Below, one piece after another: positions 33,001-42,738 of a DNA stretch of 64,000 bases (positions within the stretch are counted from its first letter, which is position 1; each line of letters begins with the position of its first letter). The notes below the pieces were generated by a model, which saw only the letters and a list, made by a program, of their open reading frames with translations, ran no database searches and was not told the origin of the DNA. Source of the DNA: Colocasia esculenta (taxonomy: Eukaryota; Streptophyta; Magnoliopsida; Alismatales; Araceae); contig CM024761.1 in NCBI GenBank assembly GCA_014218235.1, positions 87,607,968-87,671,967 on the forward strand, given 5' to 3'. The position numbers and the translations under genes were made by a program.

Positions 33001-33883
33001 ACCATGGGATATAATGATTACTGGCGTTGCATCTGCGCTGGGAGTACTTTCTTGCTTGTTGAATGTTAGATACATAACCACATACACGTGTCCTGGTGTA
33101 CATTCTTGATGGATCTTTTCTCGGTGTACATTAGTGTCTACGTGCCGGATTAGTGTTACTTGATCGTGTTCGTACATTCTTGCTTGCTTGCTTGCGTGAT
33201 ATGGCCATTCTGCATTTAATGCAATTAGTGATATCTTGCGTTCTTGACATCAAGTGAATTCTTGCGTGCTTGTACAAAGTGATCTATTGCTAGTTCTATC
33301 TCATCACCTTGTTCACAACTCTTGTTCTACCATAATCACTCTCTCTAGCTTGTTTCACGTATCGTGTTTTAATGAGTTTTATTCGCACATGCATATCATG
33401 ACATTCATCGTGCTTACCTAGTTCTAAATTGCTAATCACTTATATCATTGCCCGCACATTGAGATATAAATCCTACTGGGCTAGTTTGCTCATCCCCTAC
33501 CTTTTACCCAATCTAGGTGACTATGAAGTTCAAGAGGAAGAGCAAGTCGGGGATGGGAATGCATCCGAGTGGTGAGCGTTCCAATTATGAGTCTATCTAT
33601 AATTAGTTATTTTGAGTGTTAGAACAATGTAGTAGGAAGTGAGGTATTATGTACTTTTACTTTTATTGAGTCTTAGTCCTGTAATAGTTTCCATTTGAAA
33701 TACAATGAGTTGAGATTTGAATAAAAGATTAATTGAGTTCAATATTTGGGCCCTATGATAATGTATGTTATCATACATTTAGTGCGTGCTAGCTAAAGGC
33801 TTATTTGCCGACTGTTCACGTCTCGAATTATCGACTCGAATTCTTCGAATTAATATCCGCTGCGTAATTCTCGGGACGTGACA
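30041..33883 (+). repeat. Element E 3' LTR
   Basis: 3,843 bp, same ends and internal organisation as the 5' LTR, with scattered single-base differences and short indels. Target-site copy TGGAG follows at 33884. Confidence 0.93.
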
Positions 33884-33888
33884 TGGAG

Positions 33889-34611
33889 TCCGAGTTTTGG
33901 TAATTGGGCTTGTGCAAGGAGAGTCAGAACGTGGCAAGAAAGTTCTGAGGATGGTTTGCTCTAAGTTTGGCAAGGTTTGGAGATCTCTTGACCCACCGAA
34001 AGTTAGATTATTCATGAATAGCAAGGGTTCAAGTCTGAAAAGGAAAGCCACATTGCATGGTTTTGTGAAGGAAACCAGAACGTGACAGGCTCCATGTTGC
34101 TACCAGGTAGCGATGCCTCGATACGTCGCCTTCCATAGAAGGAAGTCTTGAAGCATTTTTCTGGCAAATTTTTAGGGAATTAAAATGCTAAATGAGAACG
34201 TGACGTATCAGGGTGTCGCCTTCTGAAGGTGATCGATTATGCTTTGGAGGGAATCAGTGTAGGCATGAACGTGACATGAAGGGTGTCGCCTTCTGAATGT
34301 GAACGTGACATGGTCATTGTCGCCTTCAGGATCATTCAGCATATGACTCACTCAGAGTGTCTAATCTCCTTGCATGGGTATCGGATTGGCACACGGTTTG
34401 AAGCGTTGGATTCTCAATTTAGAGAGCTACGAGATGACGATGAAGACTGATTCATTTGACTAGGAAGAGCCCACCAGGGTGATGAACTAATAAGAAAATG
34501 CCATGATCGGATAAAGTCAGCTTGGCGATGATGAGCCAACATGGGGCGTCAATGATGTTACAAGGAATTCTTCTCAGCTTATGGGCCAGAAATGGGTGTC
34601 CATACATGGGT
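33889..34611 (-). repeat. Element F 5' LTR, right segment
   Basis: Continuation of the sequence interrupted by element E. It carries five half-site pairs at 34079/34096, 34107/34125, 34197/34215, 34268/34285 and 34302/34319 (offsets 17, 18, 18, 17, 17), most with AACGTGAC on the left and GTCGCCTT on the right. The outer LTR end is not visible because the truncated element C' begins at 34612. No coding sequence seen. Confidence 0.6.
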
Positions 34612-37600
34612 GAGCTCCTGAATAATTTGTTGCATCCGCCTCATCTGGGCACGTTCAGTAGTCATCTTAGTTGCTTAAGTTCCTACAAAAGTAACTTGTT
34701 GTTATGATATTGATGTGGAATTTAATTCGTGCATGTGTGGGTTCATTTTAACTAGTTACCCATGGTTCTACCCACATCTCACATAGGTAGGATAACTGAC
34801 TCTAGTCGAGGCTAGTCAACCTAGATCATCCTATACTTAAGAACAACCTAGGCTCTGATACCACAAAACTGTCATGCCCCGACGTGGAATATCGGAATGT
34901 GAGGCAGTTGCAAGTAAGCGAGTACAGAGCGTATAATAGACATCAAACCATTAGACAAGAATAATGCTAAATCAAATGTATTTTATTGATAATTCCTCAA
35001 TTGTCTATTACAACCACTAATATCGGAGCCATTCTATAGGGCCCAATTGTCATTGTCACATTGAAGGAAAGTAAAGACTAACTAAGACTCTAACATAACA
35101 CTATTGCGCCAGGGTACTCTTGATTCACTCCTGGTCGTTCCCATCCTCGTGAGTGTATGTTTCTTCTTCGGTCTCACCTGAAGACACATATCAAATAACG
35201 CAGGGTGAGCGATAACGCCCAATAGAACTTAAATCTCATGATCAGACATGCTTTTAATGATTAATGTATTAAGAGGCAGAGTAACAAATGATAAAGAACG
35301 AAGGTCAAGTACTGTCAAGCAAGTGATAGCACAATAGCAAGATTCATATAGCACAAGTGTCGAGTATAGCACAATGAGTAGGATGGCCATAGCACAAATA
35401 GCACAATATAGTTCACGATAGCGCAACGAGTCAAGTATAGCATAGCACTTTGATTGTCATTTAGATAGTCGAGAAAGATAGCACTTGAGTGTAATGCCAA
35501 ACACTCTGGTCAATTAACTCTCGCGGGCACTAGCACTTTTGGGTGCACCTCCCAGGACCAGACCGGGCCCTTTATATTGCCAAGCATTAGTCATATTGTT
35601 TATCTTTAGACAATCAGTCAAATGGCCATAGAGAGTACCAAGAATAGATGAGAGTATTTGATGAATAGACGAGATTATAGAGAACGTGAATAGCTGAGCA
35701 AGTAGAGTATAGATGAGAGCTAGTGGTCACTGCTCATGAAACAACGTTAAATAGGCGATAGTAATGGTTGCACAACACGCATAGTTGGTGCTGACAATCT
35801 AGTAGAATTCACTAACCAACCAATGGCCATGCAACAAACATAGTCCAGAGGTCCGGCATGATCTCACGATAAGAGAAAGAGCATTCTAAGGTCGTTTGGA
35901 TCTTATTGATCCCTAAAGGGTATCATAGGTATTGAGGGTACAACCAGCTCGTCGACCATGTGGGAATCCATAGACAAAAGAGACTTACGGAGGCCTTGAA
36001 CAAGGATTCACTAGTCCAGCAGAAGGAATATCCGACGGAGAGTTTGTCCAAGTCAAGAGAAAATGTGTATATAGAAACAAGGAGCTCGACGTTCCAGAAG
36101 AATTCTAGAACAGTGGAGCGTCGGTAACGGTATTCCAAACATTGCAAGAAATGAAGACAAGTTCATTTAAAATAGAGCAATGTGATATACATTATTGAAG
36201 TAAATTACCAGATATATTATGAGATATTTTCATGTCAAGTCAAGTCAAAATGGATGGTTACAAGTATGTGCATGTGACAAAGAAAATCATAGATATGAAG
36301 AGATCAAGTGTATGGCTTTTAATTAATCAATACATGTTCATATTATAACAACTTCTTTTACTGCATTTAAGATTGTTAACAGAAGGTATAATCACTCTAG
36401 AAAGACAAGAGCACCAAAAATCTAGGGTTTATGCACAAAAGTTCAGAAGGCGACGTACCTCTATAAGGAACGCGACAAAGTACATCTAGAACGTGACAGG
36501 GTCTTTCACAGAACGCGATGGGTCTATCAGGACAGGCGGCCAGAATGCGACGCTAGGGCCTGTCACATTCAGAACGTGACAGGTTTCTGGTCGCGATCAA
36601 CCCCTGAGAACGCGGCCTATCGGGTCGTCGCGTTCTCAGGTCCTATGCCTGAGCCCGAAAAGGAAATAGCTTGCCTTGGATTGCGGTCTAGGTTTCTCAA
36701 GCTTTGATACAAGATAGTTTAAAAATTGAGATCTCAGTGTACAGATGATTAAAAATCATGAAACTAGTTTTAAACAAATCTAGACATGCGAGAGTATACA
36801 CATAAATAGAAATTTGAAAATAATCTTGGTTTTGATAGGCTTTGATCAAGTTCTTTCACGAAGAACACAGGACATGATGCAGTGATGGAAAAAGAATTAA
36901 TTCGTGTAAGATACCCAATAGAAATTAGGGAAAATGGTGGTAAATAATTCCTGACAACCAGCAGTATGTAAAGTAAAAATTGCATGGAACGAGATCAAGT
37001 GTACATAGAGATCTAAGATAAACATGAGTGTTCGGAGTCATGATCTTAACAGAACTTCAACAATAAAAATCTTAAGATAGGGTCGATGAATATTAGAGAA
37101 AATAGAGGGCTTTTGTTCCTGATGTCAAGAACATCCTACAGACGAGAGTAATTAGGTTTTGCTTGTGAGAACGCCTACCTTTGGGTCGATTTGACTTCTA
37201 GGGCTTAGAACTTGAAGAACAGTTGGTAGATCTTGAGCAAGCCTTTCCCCCACGCTTTCTCCCTTCCTTTGGCCTCTCCTCCACGTCCAGCAAGTCTAAG
37301 CAACGCAATAGAGTCGACCATGAAGAGGTTGGAGTGTATTTAAGCATCTAGTATTTCTAATTCCTACTACAATTCTAACTCCTATTAAATTCCGAATTTC
37401 TCTATTTCTTCCAACCTTCCAAGCTTTCCTCCTCCTAATTGGGTTAGGTTGGGTTCCAAATTTGTACCTAGCTAATTAGGGTAGGTTTAGGAGTCTAATT
37501 CAAATATATATTAGCTATATTAATGATTTTCTTATTCTTTTCAATTTAGGAAACAATTATATTACGAATTTAGGTTATTTTCCTCTTAAGCCATATTTCC

Positions 37601-37742
37601 AAATGTCTATTTTAGCCTAATAACTTTTATATGATTCATTTAGCAAAGCCCATTATTTCTTTTTGTTTAATGGGTTTTAATTAAATCATTTTCTTTTAAA
37701 TTTTTTGATTTATTTATTTATTAAAAATATCATGTTGCTACA
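34612..37742 (-). mobile_element. C': truncated chromovirus of family C, 5' LTR and gag start
   Basis: 5' LTR 34870-37742 (2,873 bp), PBS 34852-34863 (TGGTATCAGAGC on the minus strand), leader, and the first 18 or so codons of gag from the Met at 34665, ending at QEL where similarity to C stops. The remaining gag, pol and 3' LTR are missing. The LTR holds an ATAGCACAA-rich region (about 35320-35450), a TATATA box (36068-36073), TTCnnGAA repeats (36092-36110) and half-site pairs at 36544/36562, 36573/36590 and 36609/36627. Confidence 0.88.
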
Positions 37743-37819
37743 ACATGTCCCACTGTGACGGCACACTTTATATCGATGTGGATTGGTATAATCATATCGA
37801 TATAAAGAGGTTCGTTACA
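37743..37819 (+). repeat. Element D 5' LTR remnant
   Basis: Matches the last 77 bases of the 3' LTR (ACATGTCCCACTxTGAxGGC...). It ends TTACA just before the PBS. Confidence 0.88.
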
Positions 37820-37824
37820 AAGAT

Positions 37825-37835
37825 TGGTATCAGAG
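37825..37835 (+). other. Primer-binding site of element D
   Basis: TGGTATCAGAG, initiator-Met type; the next base departs from the consensus. Confidence 0.88.
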
Positions 37836-38205
37836 AAACAGGTTGAGATTGTACATAAATAAGCCATCATCTACACAATATTTCAAAGTCTTTATAGAAT
37901 TAGTTCATACGTGTGGAAATATTTAATAATGAATTAAAGATAGTTAAGAGAATAGTTAGGACTAAGTAACTTAGATTCTATCTGAGTTAATTGTCTTACA
38001 GGAAATGGCGAGTCGAGGTAGGCGCAGTACCCAGGCTCAGAAGGACGAGCAGAGGCGTGGGGAGAGGGGTGAGCAGCAGTCCCCAGCACCCCAAGGTTCC
38101 ACAGTACTTCCTCCACCACCACCTGTGGACTATGGCGTGTTCATGCAAGGCCTGGTCCAGGTGATGCAGACTCAGGCTCAGATGCAGGCTACATTGTAGG
38201 CATAG

Positions 38206-38277
38206 GTTAGAGTTGTTAATAGGGAGTAGTCTGTTTTATTGAATTTATGATTGCTTATGTGTTGCTTGTTGTCTGAG
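38206..38277 (+). other. Intron-like insert 1 in element D gag
   Basis: 72 bp, T-rich. Left edge TAG-GTTAGAG resembles a donor, right edge GTTGTCTGAG an acceptor. Removing it leaves gag in frame. Confidence 0.5.
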
Positions 38278-38481
38278 GCTCAGGCTCCAGCTCCAGTTCC
38301 CCAGGAGCATGGCCATGGTGGTCCGTCCATCATGGAGAGGTTTAAGAGGATGGCTCCGCCTCCTTTTAAGGAGGAGAGTCAGCCCCTTCTGGCAGAGAGC
38401 TGGATGAGAGAGGTGAAGATCTTCTGGGCTATCAGGTGTGCGGAAGAAGATAAAGTTAGCCTGGCTACTTACATGCTACAG

Positions 38482-38554
38482 AAACTTAGAGTATATGTAC
38501 CTGTGTAAGATTAAGATATTTGTTTGGATGGTACTTATGGGTTGTATTTTTCAG
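38482..38554 (+). other. Intron-like insert 2 in element D gag
   Basis: 73 bp between the codons for TYMLQ and ERADVWW, where H and C gag have no insert. The right edge TGTATTTTTCAG is a good acceptor; the left edge AAACTT is not a canonical donor. Confidence 0.5.
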
Positions 38555-39155
38555 GAGAGAGCTGATGTTTGGTGGGCCTCTGTGCTACATACGCGGTATG
38601 AGGATGGTGCTATAGAGGTTACTTGGGCCGAGTTCACTAGACTCTTTCGGGCCAAGTTCATCCTTGAGCACATTCATGACAAGATGGAGCAGGAGTTCCT
38701 ATCTCTCATACAGGACTCCATGTCTGTCCTGGAGTACGAGACCAGGTTTGCCGAGCTTTCCAAGTATGCTCCACACATTGTTGCAGATGAGTGCAGGAAG
38801 GCCATGAAGTTTGTGATGGGTCTTAAACCATCACTCAGGTCGAGACTAATTCCTTTTGACCATCGGACTTTGGATGAGGCTCTCAGCGCAGCATGCAAGT
38901 AGAAGAGCGTGATGGATCAATATATAGAGGAGAAGAGGGTAGCCCAGAAGAGGTCAGCACCACCTTTCCAGAGACAGGATAGGAAGAAGGCAGCGGTGTA
39001 CCATCAGCCACATCGTTTAGTAGCAACTCCGAGTCAGCAGGCGGTCGTACCCAGACACCCAGCTTCAGGCCTGACGATAAGAAGGCGTGTCCTCATTGCG
39101 GAAGGACACATGGCAGATCTGAGTGTTGGAAGCTTGCAGGGAAGTTCTTGAACTG

Positions 39156-39846
39156 TGGCAGCATGGAGCACCAAATCAGAGACTGCCCCAGATTTCAGCA
39201 GTTTGCTCAGAGAGGAGCGCCAACCCAAGTAGCAGCACCAGTGACAGGGAAACCAAAAAGGCCTCGGGCCCAAGCCCGAGTGTATGCACTAGCTCGTGAG
39301 GACACAGAGCAAGCTGAGAACGTCATAGAAGGTACGGTCTTAGTTATGGGTGTGCAGGCTCGAGTATTGTTTGATACGGGTGCTATACACTCGTTTATTT
39401 CCGAGCGGTTTGCTAAGCAATTAGCGGCAGAGTCTGGAGTTGAGGCAGAGGAGTTAGAGGTTCTCTTTTCTGTATACACACCAGCAGGTACAGTAGTGAC
39501 CAGGAAGTGCATTCCATCCTTACCTATGTGCATTGAAGATCGAGGCTTGTTCGGGTGCTTCTTCTTGCTCAAGATGAAGGACTATGATGCTATACTTGGT
39601 CTGGATTGGCTTGAGGAGCACTATGCCTTGGTTGATTGCAGGGGGAAGAAGATTACTTTTCGTATCCCTAGAGAGGATGAGTTTTCACATCCATTGCCAA
39701 GGAATCTAGCAGGAAGGTTTGTGATCTCTGCCATGAAGGCTATGAAGATGGTAAACAAGAGTTGTGACGCTTTTCTTGCCAGTGTGGTCTTAGTTTCTAT
39801 GGCCGATCAGTCACCTACCTTTGAGGAGATCGAGGTTGTGTAGGAG
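39156..39846 (+). pseudogene. Element D aspartic protease
   Basis: The frame gives VQARVLFDTGAIHSFIS with the catalytic DTGA, then AILGLDWLEEHYALVDC, the conserved end of gypsy retropepsin. The domain is open and key residues are present. It joins gag in frame at about 39148 and pol after a TAG at 39841-39843. Confidence 0.87.
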
Positions 39847-39855
39847 TTTCAAGAC

Positions 39856-40790
39856 ATGTTCCCTGATGATTTGTCTAGATTGCCACCAGCAAGGGAGATA
39901 GAGTTCACTATAGAGTTGCTTCCAGGCACCTCACCTATCTCTAAGGCTCCCTATCAGATGGCACCTGCAAAGTTAGCTGAGTTGAGGAAGCAATTGCAGG
40001 AGTTGCTTGATAAGGGGTTCATTTGCCCTAGCGTGTCACCCTGGGGCACACCTGTGCTATTCGTGAGGAAGAATGATGGTTCCCTCAGGCTGTGCATTGA
40101 CTACAGGAAGCTCAGTCAGGTGACAGTGAAGAATAAGTACCCCTTGCCGCGCATAGATGATTTGTTTGATCAGCTGTAGAATACATCCGTGTTTTCCAAG
40201 ATAGATCTACGGTCTGGCTATCATCAGTTGAGGATCAAGGGAGAGGATGTGTCCAAGACTGCATTCAGGACCCGCTATGGACACTATGAGTTCCTTGTGC
40301 TTCCATTTGGTCTGACTAACGCCCCTGCAACATTCATGAATCTCATGAATAGGGTATTTATGCCATATTTGGATAGTTTTGTTGTGGTGTTCATAGACGA
40401 TGTGTTAGTCTATTCCCCTGATGAGGCTACACATCGTGAGCATTTGAGGATTGTTCTGGAGGTTTTCCGAGAGCACAAGCTGTATGCTAAGTTCAACAAG
40501 TGCGCCTTCTGGATGCGCGAGGTTCACTTCCTTAGGCATGTTATCTTAGGTGCCGGAGTTGCTGTTGATCCGGAAAAGGTTCAGGCGGTGTTAGAGTGGG
40601 AGACTCCGAGGACACCATCTGAGATCAGAAGTTTTCTTGGGTTAGCAGGCTATTACAGGCGATTCATTAAAGGCTTTGCCTCTATCGCAGCACCTTTGAA
40701 TAAGCTGACCAGGAAAGGGTTAAGTATGTGTGGTCTAAGGATTGTGAGGGCAGTTTCCAAATGCTGAAGACAAGGCTGACATCCACACCC
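39856..40790 (+). pseudogene. Element D reverse transcriptase
   Basis: MFPDDLSRLPPAREIEFTIE opens the region; PVLFVRKNDGSLRLCIDYRK, FSKIDLRSGYHQLRIK, LPFGLTNAPATFM and VVFIDDVLVY follow, with the catalytic FIDD. Thumb: HFLRHVILGAGVAVD and SFLGLAGYYRRFI. A TAG at about 40177 (after FDQL) and a frameshift near 40720 interrupt it. Confidence 0.9.
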
Positions 40791-41300
40791 ATGTTGATCT
40801 TGCCCAGTGGTGCCGAGGGTTTGCGATCTATTCTGACGCTTCCTAGATAGGCCTTGGTTGTGTTCTGATGCAGCATGGTAAGGTAGTTGCCTATGCTTCT
40901 CGCCAATTAATAGAGCGTGAGCGTAACTATCCGACCCATGATTTGGAGTTGGCGGCTGTGGTTCATGCATTGAAGATCTGGAGACACTATATTTATGGTG
41001 TCAAGTTCGAAGTGTTCACCGATCACAATAGCTTGAGGTACCTTTTCTATCAGAAGGAGTTGAACCTGGGGCAAGAAGGTGGATAGAGTTCCTTAAGGAC
41101 TACGACTTCGAGCTTCAGTACCATCCAGGGAAGGCGAATGTCGTGGCAGATGCGCTCAGCAGGAAGAGGTCCCTACTTCGGCAGGATTGGAAGATTCTAG
41201 AGGATGCGGCATGTGCTATGACTGAGCTAGAGCCACAATTGTGTCAGGCTTTCATGGCACAGTTTTCCATCCGATCCACTATGTTGGACGAGGTGATTGA
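40791..41300 (+). pseudogene. Element D RNase H
   Basis: VAYASRQLIERERNYPTHDL and ALKIWRHYIYGVKFEVFTDH are the standard gypsy RNase H segments; FLKDYDFELQYHPGKANVVA and DALSR follow in another frame. A TAG is in the first strand near 40844. Confidence 0.85.
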
Positions 41301-42688
41301 GTAGTAGAGAGCTGACCCCAGGCTTCAGAAGATGGTGGGCAAGGTAGGCATTGCTCGGGATGATGACGGTGTCATCAGATTTCAGCATCGAGTATGTGTA
41401 CCAGATATAGTGGAAGTTCGTGAGCGAGTACTTGCAGAAGCTCACAGGTTTCGGTTCTCCATTCATCCAGGCAACACCAAGATGTACCAGGATTTGAAGA
41501 GATCCTTTTGGTGGTCAGGCATGAAGAAGGATGTGGCAGAGTTTATATTCAGGTGTTTGGTGTGTCAACAAGTTAAGGTCGAGCGTCAGAGACCATCGGG
41601 CCTTATGTAGAAGATGGAGATACATGTACGGAGTGGGAAGCAATCACCATGGATTTTGTGATGGGTTTGTCTAGATTAGCTATGGGCAATGACTCGATTT
41701 GGGTGGTTGTAGTCCGTTTCTCCAAGACTGCTCACTCCTTGCCCATGAAGAAGAAACAGTCTGTGGAGAGCTTGGCAAGGCTGTATGTTGGCAGTATTAT
41801 GAGACTGCATGGTGTGTCGAAGTCTATTATCTCTGACAGAGACCCGCGGTTTACATCGAGGCTGTGGCAAGGTCTTCAAGAGGCTTTGGGTTCTCAGTTG
41901 AAGCTTAGTTCGACATTTCATCCTCAGATAGATGGTCAGTCTGAGAGGACAATTTAGACACTCAAGGACATGTTGAGAGCGTGCGTGCTTGATTGGAAGG
42001 GTGACTGGGAATGTCACCTACCTCTTGTGGAGTTCACCTACAACAACAGTTTTCATGCGAGTATCGACATGGCTCCATTCGAGGCTTTGTACGATCGGCC
42101 CTGGAGATCTCCTTTGTGATAGGAGGAGACATGTGATAGGCAGTTGGTTGGTCCTGAGTTGGTGCAAGAAACTTCGGATAAGATTCAGCTCATCAGGCAG
42201 AGATTGGTTGTAGTGCAGGATAGGCAGAAGAGCTACACCGACAACAGAAGGAAGGACTTAGAGTTCGAGGTTGGCGAGCATGTTTTCCTCAAGGTTTCAC
42301 CTACTCGAGGCATGGTCAGGTTTGGCTGGCGTAGAAAGTTGAGTCCAAGATTCATTGGCCCATTTGAGATTCCCAGGCGGATAGGCAATGTGGCGTACGA
42401 GCTAGCTTTACTCCCAGTGCTAGCTAGTGTGCACCCGGTCTTCCACATGTCTATGCTCAAGAGATACATGCGAGATCCGTCACATGTTATCAGTCACGAT
42501 CCATTAGATATTTATCCAGACTTGTCTTATGTAGAGTGACCAGTAGCTATCCTAGATTGGAAGGTTCAGCACCTCAGGAACAAGGCTATTGCATCCGTGA
42601 AGGTGTTGTGGAGAAACTTCTCACGGGAGGAGGCTACATGGGAGCTTGAGGAGGCCATGAAGAAGCAATATCCCTATTTGTTTGGTTA
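41301..42688 (+). pseudogene. Element D integrase with chromodomain
   Basis: HHCC zinc region: AHRFRFSIHPGNTKMYQDL and FRCLVCQQVKVERQRP. Core: MDFVMGLSRLAMG, IISDRDPRFTSRLW and FHPQIDGQSERTI supply the D, D and E. Then the C-terminal domain (LEFEVGEHVFLKVSPTRGM, GPFEIPRRIGNVAYEL) and a chromodomain (VKVLWRNFSREEATWELEEA) ending at 42688. Chromodomains steer integration to heterochromatin. TAG codons at 41608, 41956 and near 42118 break it. Confidence 0.9.
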
Positions 42689-42738
42689 GTATTTCTGCTC
42701 TAACTTTGAGGACAAAGTTTTCTTTTAGGGGGAGAGGG

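Larger units (their letters stand above)
24773..33883 (+). mobile_element. Element E: chromovirus derivative with gag but almost no pol
   Basis: A complete insertion: 5-bp direct repeat TGGAG at 24768-24772 and 33884-33888, 5' LTR 24773-28612, PBS 28619-28631, gag 28851-29865, a short chromodomain tail near 29900-29975, PPT and 3' LTR 30041-33883. Protease, RT, RNase H and integrase are absent. The two LTRs look alike line by line with scattered differences. It is best described as a non-autonomous, gag-retaining retrotransposon (TR-GAG type) derived from a Tekay/Del-like chromovirus. Confidence 0.92.
5862..34611 (-). mobile_element. Element F: Tat-lineage Ty3/gypsy retrotransposon, heavily nested
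   Basis: Order on the minus strand: 5' LTR (24042-24772 plus 33889-34611, split by element E), PBS 24021-24041, leader about 1 kb, gag, protease, RT, RNase H, archaeal-type RNase H, integrase, non-coding 3' region, then the antisense PMD gene. The second RNase H after the first, the single cysteine-histidine knuckle in gag and the Arg-type PBS place it in the Tat group. Its 3' LTR should lie left of copia-2, outside the window. Inserts inside it: copia LTR3, solo LTR G, a MITE, element E and copia-2. Inclusion of the PMD gene is inference. Confidence 0.75.
38005..39155 (+). pseudogene. Element D gag
   Basis: Starts MASRGRRSTQAQKDEQRRGE. After a Gln-rich stretch come ERFKRMAPPPFK, SLATYMLQ, then RADVWWASVLHTRYEDG and LEYETRFAELSKYAPHIV, the chromovirus gag core. 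Two AT-rich inserts (38206-38277, 38482-38554) interrupt it at codon boundaries. The first zinc knuckle (CPHCGRTHGRSEC) is intact in a shifted frame; the second has lost its first cysteine (FLNCGSMEHQIRDC). TAG codons lie at about 38197 and 38203. Confidence 0.85.
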
